A stretch of 64,000 nucleotides of DNA from Gymnopus androsaceus JB14 (Eukaryota; Basidiomycota; Agaricomycetes; Agaricales; Omphalotaceae). Below are positions 25,104 to 37,200 of this stretch, piece by piece (the first letter of the stretch is position 1; each line of letters starts with the position of its first letter). The position numbers were made by a program, and so were the translations under genes. The notes beneath the pieces were generated by a model. It saw nothing but the letters and a program-made list of their open reading frames with translations. It was not told the origin of the DNA and did no database searches. The stretch spans positions 62,001-126,000 of the forward strand of contig ML769468.1 of the NCBI GenBank assembly GCA_009733575.1, in the 5' to 3' direction.

Positions 25104-25624
25104 ATGCATGCATGATGGAGCCAAATTTTAGTTCAGTCCACCGCTAAGTTAGTGCTGGTCCAGAGCAAACTTGAATATACTTGTAATATCTACTAAACGT
25201 TCATTGTGGGCTGAGGAGCCGACAATTCACAATTGTACATCACCTGTCCACACAAAAAAAAAAAAAAGCAGCTGGCAAGCTTGTGCAAAAATAAATGATA
25301 GGTAGAAAAATGATGAATCTCATGAGTTCAGAGGCACATATGATGCATGATGAACATAGTTAGTTCAGTTCAGAGGTGCCCATGATGCATGACTGAACCC
25401 TCGATCGAAATGGTACAGTACTGGTGAGGGCCTCGGTGGCGAAAATTAACTCTTAAAGATTTATAGTCGCTGACATTGAGGTAATTATTATTAGGCGCTC
25501 TGTCAATAAATTTGGATACAATTTTTGACACAGCAAAAGTGCTTTTTACTATCATACTGCATGTCCATGTCAAAGGTATAACTATTGCCCCGTGCATTTT
25601 GGGCATTGTTTCTTGCCGATTACT
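25104..25624. other. 5' region of copy C
   Basis: Contains a 15-A run around 25253-25267. From about 25480 on it resembles the immediate upstream parts of A and B, including GGATACAATTTTTGACA close to the start; 21337-21353 in B has a near-identical word. This shared word is a candidate core promoter element. Confidence 0.45.
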
Positions 25625-27584
25625 ATGAGCGACTCTGAGACGGCCAGCAGTATCTTCACAAACACTGCAACTTTCACGTCCACTAGTACTATTCCAGGCC
25701 TTGGTGCTACCTCTGGGAAGGCAATCAAGCGATTCGGGTCTGTGTTTGTGAATGCCGTGGAGTTCATCCTTATTCGTCTAAGGATTTCCAGTCTGGAACA
25801 AAAGAAACTCGGGAAACCGGCTGATTATGACGATCTACTTGAACTGTCTCGGTATGTCTTCCCTCTATATACGATCTGACTGGAACTCAGGATAATGGGA
25901 TATGATAGTTCAGTATACGAACCATCCATTCAGAAGCGAGCATTCCATGTTATTATGGGGATTGTCGGAGGAATGGAATTTGAAGCTCTTGCTTTTGCTG
26001 TTTCTCAATGGCACCTGTCTGAGTGCTATGATCTTTTAAAAGAAATGGCTTTTTGTTTCCGGCTAGAAAATGGCCCAGAAATGTGTGTTAATCTACTATC
26101 TTCACAGATTTTTCTCTCTTACGAACTTGCGCTGTATGGGACAGGACAAGCCTTCCTTCCTACATCCAAAGGGAGAATGTCGACACCTCTAAGGAAGTTC
26201 CCCTGTGCAATGCATTTCTACTTTTTATCGCGCTTGTAATCTCGTTCAGCCAAACTTCCTCATTTTCCAAACTGCTCATCCACGAGCTTGATATACTCAC
26301 CTTCATTACTCAAACTTTCCCTGCCATTGATTCATCGACTCAGGATCCTCTTCTTCTTCTCCCAACAAAACTTGTGTTTCGTGCCCTACTTGAAAAATTG
26401 GATCCCACTGTGGACTCGCCGGATGTACCCTCTGTCGGAAAATTAAAGGTGCTTTTATCAACAACCGCTCTCAACTCCGTATCATTGGAATCTGAGACCG
26501 ACCTACGAGCATCCATCCTCTCACCTTGGACTCGCGTTCAACTCGGAGTGAATATTCCGTTACAACGGCCTGCCGATATTGTCCGTCGATTGCAACAGAT
26601 CTGTACGAATGCCGATCCTACCAAGCTGTATAAAAACTTAGTCAAGATTAGACAAGGGTACGCCTTTCAGCTGTTCTGTGGCCCATATACTCATATATTT
26701 TCAGAGCATCTGGTGGTATATACACCGCTTACCGGGCTGGAACCAACATTTCCGTGGCCATTAAAAAGATGGACCTCGAAAAACAGCCCAAAAAAGAACA
26801 CCATCGTTAGCTACATCGACTCGTTCCTGTACAAGAATGATCTTTGGGTCGTTATGGAGTACATGGAGGGAGGTTCCTTGACGGATGTCATTATCACTAA
26901 CTTGATGATGATGACCGAGGGTCAAATCGCTGCCGTGTCGAGAGAGACTGCGCGGGGACTAGAGCACCTTCACAGACACGGAGTTATCCACCGAGATATC
27001 AAGAGTGACAATGTGTTGTTGAGTATGGTTGGGGATATCAAACTGAGTACGTGTTTTCTCTCTCCTCATGGTCGAAAACTCATCATAGTTTCCGCCAGCC
27101 GACTTTGGTTTCTGCGCCCAAGTATCCGACCCCGTACATGGCAAACGGAGAAGCATGATTGGAACACCATACTGGATGGCTCCCGAGGTGGTCACGCGTA
27201 AAGAGTATGGGCCAAAGGTCGATATTTGGAGTTTGGGGATCATGGCGATTGAGATGATTGAAGGCGAGCCACCATACCTCAACGAGCATCCACTTCAGGC
27301 TCTCTATTTGATTGCTAACAATGGAATGCCTAAAATCGCCAATCCAGAGAATTTGTCGGGAACGTTTAGTGATTATTTGGCCAAGACGTTGGAAGTTGAT
27401 GTGGAAAAAAGGCCGACGGCGACAGAATTGCTGCAGGTGAGGAGAGCTTCTCGAATGTTGTTTCTCTTCTCTTTCCTTAACTGATCGTATCCCTTTCCAG
27501 CATCCATTCTTCAACCTCTCAGAACCTCTCTGGACGTTAATGCCGCTCATTAGAGCGGCAAAAGAAATCGCGAGGAACAAGTAA
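25625..27584 (+). pseudogene. Family copy C: N-domain fused to PAK kinase, no CRIB, broken
   Basis: Exons 25625-25851, 25891-26082, 26151-26657, 26705-27046, 27099-27436 and 27501-27584. The N-domain is intact and joins, at about 26570, directly to the kinase leader ([19 protein letters not shown]); the CRIB and linker of B are missing. The glycine loop is better kept than in B (RQGASGGIY), with [19 protein letters not shown] and [10 protein letters not shown]. In exon 4, about 44 bases present in B are missing after KQPKK (near 26790-26800). This removes the helix-C region and shifts the frame, so no full kinase can be made. All other exons stay in phase, which suggests a recent lesion. Confidence 0.75.
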
Positions 27585-28561
27585 TGGTCCATAACGAACA
27601 AAGAAAGAAAGTGTATAAAGATGACCGACCGACCTCCAAATCAAGATTCATGTAAGCAGATTTTGGGTTACTTTTCGAGTATACGTATGGCGGTACATCC
27701 CAGGAAAATGATACTACATACTAACTCGCATTTTTAATGAGTATTCTTATGCGTAGTTTCTTGTATCAAGTTGATTATAACGCAAAATTTCATCCGTGCG
27801 CAGAAATGACATTGACTGCAATGATTGCCTGATGATGGGAGTCAGGACAAAGCTGTATATCGCAGCCGAATGGGCGGAGGCAGAACCGGAGCTCAGCGCT
27901 CAAAGGTCAACTTCGACAGCCGCTATACGGGTCGGGTCTTTTCCACAGACTTTTTTTCACTGAAATTCCGACCTTTTTTTTCTTCATCTGCATTGGTAGG
28001 GCATTGAAGACGGTTACTCCGCCTTTGTTGATTTTCGATCGATAACCAACATTTTTTGTTCGATACGCGGACAACCGCCATCGACAAAAAGTTCCGCGTC
28101 GTCATATGTGCTCATGCATTAGCCTCTCGGAATAAGGTTTGCGCCTCTCCATCTCCTCTGTCAAGTTCCGACTCACATGTTCAGTTCTAGTAGGTTCTAG
28201 TTCATTTTTGGCGAACAAAGGATTGAAGAAGGCGGGCCACATACTTCATATAATCGGCGACAATGGATCGCGTGCATTCCTCTATTGTTGACTGGAGCCG
28301 GAAATGGAAACAAAAAAAAAATTCTTGTCTTAGATGGAGCATGCGCACTCCTATAACCACCGTGTAATTTCAAATCACCGGTGGTATTTAAGCAGCTGCG
28401 GTTTGTTTGCTTGCCCTTTAGCTTCATCCCTTTCTCTCTTGGGCTTTGTTGTTTGCGTTCACGACCTTGTTACGCCTCTTAGACGACTTCCACCCCATCG
28501 CTCGCAGCCTTCTTCTATCACAACACATCACTCACTCCCCTCCACCTTTTTTCGCATAACC
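27585..28561. other. 3' flank of copy C and promoter of the small gene
   Basis: 27585-27850 repeats the 3' flank of copy B. The rest is single-copy. Before the next start codon are a TATA-like TATTTAAG (28385-28392) and a long pyrimidine-rich leader, as in highly expressed basidiomycete genes. Confidence 0.5.
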
Positions 28562-28813
28562 ATGGCCAGCTTGCCCTCCACCGCTGTTCTTGCCTCCGTT
28601 AACTCCAACGTCGAGGAGAACATGACCATCACCATCGAAGCGACGGCGCCTCCCAACGATGCAACGTTCGGTCGTCACAAAAGCCGAACTCTTCACAAAA
28701 AGAAGAGCTCGAATGACCTCCGGGACGAGTTCTACCAGGCCTCTATTGAGAGCCACAAGGCATCGCAGCTCCTGCATTCCAAGGAGGGTTCCGAGTGGGC
28801 TTCATCGACTTGA
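28562..28813 (+). CDS. Small unrecognised protein (83 aa)
   Basis: Starts MASLPSTAVLASVNSN in the good context AACCATGGCC, directly after a CT-rich leader and downstream of a TATA-like element. This supports real expression even though the frame stays open further upstream. The protein is hydrophilic, with a basic middle (RHKSRTLHKKKSS) and no signal peptide or membrane segment. No family recognised. A possible 3' UTR intron (GTACGTGCC to TACAG, 28841-28897) follows the stop codon. Confidence 0.6.
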   Translation: MASLPSTAVLASVNSNVEENMTITIEATAPPNDATFGRHKSRTLHKKKSSNDLRDEFYQASIESHKASQLLHSKEGSEWASST

Positions 28814-29342
28814 ATAGATAATATCTACCACTGCCAAATAAGTACGTGCCATTTCGATGCTTATGTTCTGGATAATCTTGCTAACCTCGAATACAGCAGG
28901 GTTCATCGTACAATGATCCCTACCCTTCCTTCCTTACACGAAGGCTGCATTAACGACTTGCTTTCACGATTCAGAATCATGCCATATGCTCTCTCTTTTA
29001 CTTTACGGTCTTTTGGAGTGTAGCCCAATAATACTTGCCAGGATACATTTCCTTTCATGGACCGATCAATTATGAGTCCTTTGCCCACATTATCGTTATA
29101 CTGCTATTGTTATCGATAGATTTATCGTGAACTTTTTACCTCGTTGGGTGTATAATACACAAAACCGTTGTGGATATCACTGGCTTACCTTGGGGTTTGA
29201 ACGGCGCAGCTGCACCGCAACTCCTAATCGATCCTGAAAACTTCTCTACAACTTCGTGAATTATTACAAGACCTAAGCTCATAAGGAAAGCAAACCATAT
29301 ACGAATGTAATTTAGAAAAAGACAAAAATGAATCGAAAAAAA
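28814..29342. other. 3' UTRs, no further gene
   Basis: Between the small gene and the converging F-box gene. Only UTR-like and AT-rich sequence is visible. Confidence 0.45.
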
Positions 29343-31405
29343 TCAAAACCCTGACGCCATACCCATAAACATCATATCTTCATCCGAACTAACATATGCC
29401 GCACCATAACCATAATACGACTCTCCACCACCTATAATGTCCATGCCTTCATCATAATCCTCATCCATATCATCATCCTCAGTATCGCTATAACCATACT
29501 CCAGCGAATCCCACTCCACATCCGCGACGATTTCCTCAAGCCTATCCACTTCAGCCGAGATAAGATGCGTGCATCTCTCGAGAATGAGCTTGTGGATTTC
29601 ATATTTGAGCTCGGAGCGATACATGAGGCAATCCATAAGAGGTTGGAGCAGAGTGTTTGCCTCTTCGCGATCTCGATCGAAATCGGCCTCGAGAAGTTTG
29701 AGTGTGCGAAGGGCGGGGAAGGCTACTGTCGTTCGGGCGGGACTTGGGCTGGGACTGGGGCTCATGCACATGGCATCGGGACTACTCGAGCTGTGACCAC
29801 CATAATGAACTTGGTTGAGAGCATCGACGAATTCGTATGCGCTATTTCCCTCGACTGTCAACGAGCTGACTTTGGGAAGCGAACCAAACGTCTTTGCGAA
29901 TGTCGGAGAGTTGACGCTTTTGTGGTACCCATTCCTGATATGAAGGTTCCGTAGCTGTGTAAGCGGAAGTGGGAGGCAAATGGCCACGACTACTTCGTTG
30001 TGTAGCTGTTTCATCACAGCATTCTGCCAGGTGAATTCGAGTTTAAGGATTCCGACGGAAGTGGCGGAGGTGAATGAGTTGAGAGTGAGTGCGGATTCGT
30101 GAGAGGCAGGAATGGGAGCAAAAGGGGTTTTGTTTTTGCTACTCGGAACGTTGTTCCACGCTTCTACCACCACACCACTACCCATACCCGTGCTCTGCAC
30201 CAAAAGACTCTTGATCACAGGAACGCTAGTGCCCGAGCGCGCCGTAGCATTGGCAGAGTCTCGCGTTACCGGCAACCGCTGGCAGACCTGGTTGATCAGC
30301 CCGAGCGTCACCGAACCAATCTCGGGCGGCTCGGAACACTTGGCTATAATCTGAATAGCAGTACTGGATGGAATGTAGACGTGTTCGAGAAGGATCGAGC
30401 ACTCTATGAGGTTGCCTACGGCACGCAATTTGCGTAAATTAGGCAAACCAACGTGGGGCTTTTCGGGCGAGTCAGTATCCGCGTTTGCTGGAAGAGTATT
30501 CTCCAAGTCCAAAACTTCGAGCTGTGACATTCCAGCTAGCGCATTGACAAATTGGTCCAATGTGGGTCCGGGGGGACCAGGATTATGGACCTTCAAATAC
30601 GTGAGGTTGCGGAGCAGCGACGAGTCCCAGTGGAGGTGGCAGCGGCTTAGCTCGATATGAGACAGCCGAGCCGCATCGCCTCCAAGAAAGTCTTCCGGTA
30701 GGATATAAGGCTCGGCACGCGAGTGATAGTAATAGTCACTGCGGCCGATATCGAGGAACAATGTGCGAAGGAAGGGAGCAGGACGATTAATACCACTGAG
30801 GAGTTTGTCCATGTTATCTCGAGAAGCAGAGAGGTGAATTTCGTTGATTCTGGAAAGATGCTTGAGACCTTCGCCGACGGCGTCGACAACACGAGGGGTG
30901 AGCCAGTAGTTGGAGTTGACCTCGATGGTGAGAGGCGCCATCTTGGAGCGCTTGATCATCTCGTATGCCCATTCCGTCTTTGTGAATTCTGGTTTACTCC
31001 ATAACGCAGGACAGCTCTCGGCGATGGTCCGCCAGAGACGAGTGATGTGGGTCACGGTAATCCAGCGCCATCGAACGTCGGGGGCATATGTAGAGGGAGT
31101 GACAGGGTCTGGCATGCTGCAGAACATGAAAATGTTGCAGAGGATCTCTGCTGGAAGCTTGGAAATGGGCGCAAGCAGATTGCGTTGAGATTTAAGCTCT
31201 CGGACAGCGTTCTCATATCTGAGAATTTCCGTGGTCTATATGGGCAAACTGGGAGCTGCTGCCATTTTCGATGTGCATGACTGGAAAGATATTAGAGAAA
31301 TTGCATTGAAAAGAAAGAAAACTCACAAGTCATAGAGTCAAAAAAGGTTTGATTTAAAGGTAGAGAAGTGAGAACTAGACCAGCTAAAGTTCTATCCGTG
31401 TCCAT
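29343..31405 (-). CDS. F-box/LRR-type protein of the agaricomycete family
   Basis: Two exons, 31405-31327 and 31280-29343, about 671 aa after one correction. The N-terminal region has the signature AHID-EILRYENAVRELKSQRN followed by the F-box LLAPISKLPAEILCNIFMFC. This is the usual layout of the large basidiomycete F-box family, thought to recruit substrates to SCF ubiquitin ligases. The rest is built of diverged leucine-rich repeats (LSRINEIHLSASRDN, LSHIELSRCHLHW, LRNLHIRNGYH). The C-terminus is very acidic (YSDTEDDDMDEDYDEG). The frame breaks at 31229-31230, where one extra G separates HID from EIL. With it removed, exon 2 is in phase with exon 1, so the break is probably an assembly error. 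Confidence 0.8.
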
Positions 31406-31547
31406 TATGAATCTGCGCAACCTTTTATACTGCCTCGCTTAGGGCCACGAGGAACGAACAGCTGCAGTGTCGTGATGGCAGGGAAGATATACGGATATAA
31501 TACGCGCCCTCTGTACTGCCACGCTTCTCACTTGTTTCACCGGTACC
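31406..31547. promoter_or_regulatory. Shared divergent promoter, F-box gene / coatomer epsilon
   Basis: Only 142 bp separate the two start codons, which point away from each other, so both promoters must overlap here. No TATA box was recognised. Confidence 0.5.
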
Positions 31548-32651
31548 ATGGACTCTTCAGAACTTTACCATGTCAAACAGCAATTTGTGCTCGGTAACAT
31601 CTCTTGAATATTTCTATCAATCACTGTATTTATCCCTTTCAAGGTGCCTACAAATCCCTCATCGACCTGTCTTTACCGGATCCCAATTCTCCTGATTACA
31701 CCCCGACCTTGGTCTACCAAGCACGCTCTCATATCGCGCTGAACGATCCCAAAGCTGCTTTGCAACTTGCTCCGACAGGTTCCGAGAATGTTGCTCTGAA
31801 AGCAGTGGTAGCTTTGGCGAAATTTGTAGCTGCAGAAGAAGCTGCTGATGACAAGGAAGCTTTATTGGAAGAGCTACGCGATTTGTCTCTTGAAATTGAC
31901 GGTGACGATGTCGAAGGAACGGAACGTGACAAGGCTACGGTTAGAGTCTTGGCTGGAACAGCTTTTGCTAGAGCAGGCGAGGTAGAAGAAGCTCTGGAAA
32001 CACTCGGTGCTGATACTGAAGATCTCGAAGCGTTCGTCTCATTTCTCTCTTCTCCATCTTATCCAATACCAACTCTTAAATAACAGCGTATTCGTCATCG
32101 TTCAGATATACCTATCCATCAACCGTCCTGACCTTGCCAAAAAGGAATACGAGCGTTCCAAGCGCTGGGCAGAAGACGACCTTCTCCTGCAGCTCATCGA
32201 GTCCATTATCGGTCTCAGCACGGGCAAAGACGAGTATCACAATACCTACACTTTCTACACGGAGCAGCTAGGAACCCATCCCTCTCCTCGCCCCATGTAC
32301 TCACTGCCAGAGGCGTGACACGTATACTCCGGAACGAATTTTCGGAAGCTAAATCGGATCTGGACGAGTCTCTTGAACAGCACAAGAATGATCCTGATGC
32401 TTTGGCTGCATCTGCTGTTGCGTCGGGGTTGGTCTCTACGAAGAAGAGTGAAGCAGATGTGGACGAACTATGGGCGTGAGTACCTTCAGTGTCTTCCAGC
32501 TGGACTGATTATTTATTTAAAACACGATTTTAGCCGCCTAGCATCCCAATATCCCACTCACCCTAGCGTCGTTGATGTTGCGAAAAAGTCTGACCTATTT
32601 GATGAGGCCATGGCAAAGTACACCGTTCCTGCCATAGCTTCTGCAGCATGA
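31548..32651 (+). CDS. Coatomer subunit epsilon (COPI)
   Basis: Exons 31548-31593, 31644-32031, 32087-32475 and 32534-32651, 313 aa after correction, close to the usual ~290-310 aa. Epsilon-COP is a TPR-like helical subunit of the COPI coat, which works in Golgi-to-ER retrograde transport in the cytosol. Recognised from MDSSELYHVKQQFVLG, AYKSLIDLSLP, IYLSINRPDLAKKEYER, RWAEDDLLLQLIES and the end RLASQYPTHP-VVDVAKKSDLFDEA. A single base seems lost near 32273 (GGAACCC, expected GGAAACCC). Without that base the frame stops at GVTR... in the middle of the protein. The start has a good context, ACCATGGAC. Confidence 0.9.
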
Positions 32652-34287
32652 GTTATGGTGATACATACATAGATTGGTGTCCATCGTAAGTATATTGCGA
32701 TCAAAATTGGTACCTTGAGGATTGTGTGCCACCACATAGAGTATATGTATACCTTGCTCCAATGTCACTCCATAGTCCTTCGGATCACCATCTATCATCA
32801 ACAGTACCAACGAGCGAAAGGTGCGGAGGCCCTTGGTGAGCCGCACAATCGCAAGCGCAAATTCTCCGCTTCAAAACGCGAATAAAGGCCCCGACGCGAT
32901 AATTCGGGGACAGTCTTGAACATCCTCGCGTTCTCCTTTGAAGTTCACATCTATATCATATCAGCGAAAGATTCTTCCAAGATCTTTCTGAAGATCATAC
33001 GAAACCTCCCACTACAGAATAGTTGACCCTGTTTCACGCTCTGCAAAGCCCGTTTTGCGCGCAGCATGATATGTTATCATTGTTATGTGTCGGAGAGAGA
33101 TGAGTATCTGGTATGTATGAAATAATGAAGGTACCATGTAAAAGAGGATCATACTTGACGGGAATGTCAGAGTAATGAGAGGGGAGTAAGGATCAACTTG
33201 ACAGGAATGTTGAGTAATGAGGAGGAGGAGTAAGGCTCCATTCGACGTTTCGATCCACTCTTCGGAGGAAAGGAAGGAAGGAAGGAAGATTCTATTACAC
33301 GGCATGGTCCAAGTCCGGATATCCAACGCATATCATGCACTAGCACTTTCGTCTCTGGAGACACTTGGAGCGACGAGCTCACGAGAGCGAGCTGGGTAAA
33401 ATCAGTAGGAAAGGAAAATATAGTTCCTGATGGAAACACGCGCTTTATTCAGTGCCACAGCATGGACTTTGACATTGAGGAGGTCATAGTGGACGGTCGT
33501 GTGAGGTGAGCAAAGCTACTGTAAACTTACTGCAAACTTTCATTGTTCGTATATCTAACTCGACATTTGCACTTGTTCGCACCCGTATGCATCATCTGTA
33601 CGATGGTGCAATATCCTTTCCCTCTGCTGCAAGAGGGAACTCTCAAATGATCCTCTGGACGGACATCCTGCAGGCATCGATTTTAATCAATCATTAATCA
33701 TTCTTCAAGTTGGGAATCGGGATGAAGGGGGCGGTCATATGTTACAATAAGGAACCGAAGACTCTGAAGCCTCCTATCCACCACATTTCATTCATTCTAA
33801 ACATTCAAGGTTAATAATGTATGTTCTCATTCCGCTCTACGGCAACTAAGGAGATATAGAGCTTCCTATGCAGACACACCGTGGTCAGAACGGTCATAAG
33901 TTCGCGGATGCGGTTGGTACCACAGGTCAGCTCCTTCTTCTCACCGAAGATAATTGGCGAGTGGCGTTCCGCCGCTACTTTTTGGGGTTCTTGGAAGGCC
34001 TATCTACTGGCAGCTCATATGGATTGTGACCCAAACGAATACGAATATGCATTGGAAGCATTAGAAGTGATCTCAGGGGGCAAGTGGCAGCCGACTTTGC
34101 CGCGCTTCTTGACGTACACCGTATCTTACTCGCTTCATGATGAAGGTAACAGAAGAATGAATGCTTTAACTACTTGGGAGTAAATTCGCGCGCCGCTTCT
34201 GGCGCTTTAAGAACGCTTGGACGTCTTCCGTTCGTTCTTCTTCTCCTTGTCTTTCCCCCATTTACTCGCCGCACTTTTCTGATCTCG
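32652..34287. other. Gene-poor interval
   Basis: No gene could be firmly supported. GGAA repeats occur around 33263-33290. An open frame at 33881-34183 (motif YALEALEVISGGKWQPTLPR) overlaps a second frame starting with ATG at 33870 (LLLLTEDNWRVAFRRYFLGF). One may be a real short gene with an indel, but neither is recognised. Confidence 0.35.
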
Positions 34288-37200
34288 ATGGCTCAAGCTA
34301 GCCCACTTGGACAGATTCCCGTCGATTTTCGGTCGTCGTTCGAGCTCTAGTCCGAATGGCTCAGTGTGTTGATTCTCTTCTACTTTTACTTGTCGTTTGA
34401 CTGAATACTTCGACAGTCAACCCAAGCGCAGTACGTGTCTGCGAATGGTACTGCTGATGCTTCTGCGACTTTCAAAAAATCCACACCACATCTGACTTTT
34501 GAGCAATCTGGACTGGTACGTGACGTGTCTTCTGTGTTCGAAGAGAAACTGGAAAACTAATTCGGTTTCGTACAGGCTGCTACGGCAGATTTCATCAGAC
34601 ATAACGAAGCCATCGATGATAGGAAACTCTTCGTATGTATCTTTTGTTCAAGATTGTCAGTAAAAGTCCGCTTGATGCGCGAAACAGCTTGAACATGGTC
34701 TTGCCAAACTTTCCAAGATGCCTCCAGGCGATGTAGCAGATAAGTTGCAGGATGAGGTGATCAAACTACGTATGTCTGCCCATATTCCTCACCGGTTCCT
34801 TTACTGAATGGTTTTTGCAGTGTACAATGATCTCTCGCATCCTCCAGCGACCTTGATTGGAAAGAAGTACGCCTGGCGTTCAGCGGACGGGTCTGGTAAC
34901 AACATTGCCGACCCCGACTTGGGCAAGGCTGGATCGACATACTCACGTAGCGTGCAACAAAGTCATCCATTGTCCCCGAACGAGCTTCCTGACCCAGGAC
35001 TGATATTCGATACGTGAGTGCAATCTTTAGGGTTAAACTCAAATGACTGAGATTTGGAAATATAGGCTTTTGAAGCGCGATGGTGTACGTTGTATTCTTC
35101 ACCAAATGGTATCCAATATTAATGACCATTTCTACAGTTCCAAAACCACCCCGCCGGTCTTTCTTCGCTCATGTTTTCATTCGCGGCTCTTGTTATTCAT
35201 AGGTACGTCCCTATTCAATTATTTCCTGTTCAAAGCTCAATGGTACTTTTCCCACAGCGTCTTCCGCACTTCTCACAGAGATGTAAACATCAACGAGACC
35301 TCTTCTTATTGCGACTTGGCTCCCCTGTACGGACACGACCAAGCTTCGCAAGATAGAGTTCGGATGAGGGACGGACGCGGTCTGTTGTATCCTGACGTGT
35401 TTGCGGAGGATAGGCTACTCCTACTTCCTCCCGCAGTCTGCGTGCTGTTGGTGTTGTTTAGTCGGAACCATAACGTAAGGGTGCTCACGTCGAGATCATA
35501 TCCTTGATACTGATTGCTTTATAGTATATCGCCAAGAAAATTTTCGATATCAATGAGCGAGGGACATACCAGGACATATCCAAGCTCTCTGGCGCTGCAC
35601 TTGCTGCTCAAGAGGAGGATTTATTCCAGACTGCACGGCTAGTTAATTGCGGCTGGTTCGGTACAGGTAAAGACTTTCCTAGTGCATGTACTCGATCATC
35701 CAGGAGCTGATGTTCGCCCAATAGTCATCTTTTCTGATTATGTTTCGTGTATCCTGGGGTTGGTTAGGTTGGGTAGCAACTGGAGTTTGAATCCTTTCGG
35801 AGTCAGTTCTTCTTTCTGCTCATCCCGCTTAAGACTAATCGTCTATCCATCTAGGAAATGAGGAACCTTGATCATTCCGAATTCGAGCGAGGTCGAGGAA
35901 ATGCTTGCAGTGTAGAGGTGACTATTGGATCATTCAATTCATATTATTGTCAGTTTGTTGATAATTCTGCAGTTCAATTGTCTCTATCGCTGGCACGCCA
36001 CTACTAGTAAAGAGGATGAGCAATGGACTCAGGCGATGATTGAGAAGATTTTCCCCGGAAAGCCTCTCGACACTTTGACGGCCTCAGACTTTGCTGTCGG
36101 TGCGAAGGACGCCATGGCTATGTTGCCGGATATCCACCACTGGACGTTCGGAAAGTAAGCCTGTTACTGCTTTATGCCGTCTGCGTTATTACATCCTAAT
36201 GATTTGCTTGCCAGTCTGCAGCGACAAGAAGATGGCAGCTTCAAGGACGAAGATTTGGCTAACATGCTCAAGAATTCGTTGGTGTCTAGCTCCTTCTCTG
36301 ATGGATCAGTTCACTGATTCTCCTCTTCCAGGACTGAACATCCTGCTGGAGCTTTCCGCGCTCGAGGTACTCCGGGTGGGTCTATAAAACCCTCGCGTAT
36401 TTTCGTCCGTTACTCACTCTTCGATAGAATGTATGCGTCTCCACGAAACCATGGGCATAAACCAGAACCGACAGTGGGGAGTCTGCAATTTGAACGATTT
36501 CAGACGCTATCTCGGTTTGAAACGTGAGTCAAGCCGTATGCACATCGTCTGTTTTCTGTTAATCTTAGAACGTCATTAGCATTTACCACTTTCCTGGAAT
36601 GGAACTCGGATCCCGAAATCGCCAATGCGGCAGAAAAACTATATGGAAACATCGAATACTTGGAGCTATACGTCGGATTGCAAGCGGAGGAAGCCAAGCC
36701 CGTTGTGGACGGTGCTGGCCTTTGTCCTGGTAAGCTTATTTATTTGTTCGTCCTCTCGAACATTATTCTTACTCTCTTCAAAGGCTACACGATCAGTCGT
36801 GCCATCCTAAGTGATGCCATTGCACTCACTCGCGGCGACCGCTACTTTACACACGACTATACTCCGTTCAATCTCACTGCATGGGGCTTCGCCGACTGTC
36901 AACGCCAGCCTGACGCTCTCGGATTTGGTAGCGCCCTCGGACGACTCTTCTTAAGAACCATGCCTGAACAGTTTACGCCCAACAGCACCTACGCCTTCTT
37001 CCCATTGATGACACCCGCAGCGATGGAGGTTTTTTTGAAAGACATAAAGCAATTGGACAAGTACGATATGAAGCGACCGACCGCACGGGCTTCAGGACAA
37101 GTCACAAAGGATTATGCGCAAGTGGGAAATATTATCAAAGACTCCAAGTTTATTGCACACTACCAGGCAAGAGCGCGTCTAGTCGTTCCGGGGAAAGGGT

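Noticed and set aside
29565..31280. Several plus-strand open frames of 75-129 codons
   Set aside because: Antisense shadows of the F-box/LRR gene; the minus strand has the family motifs.
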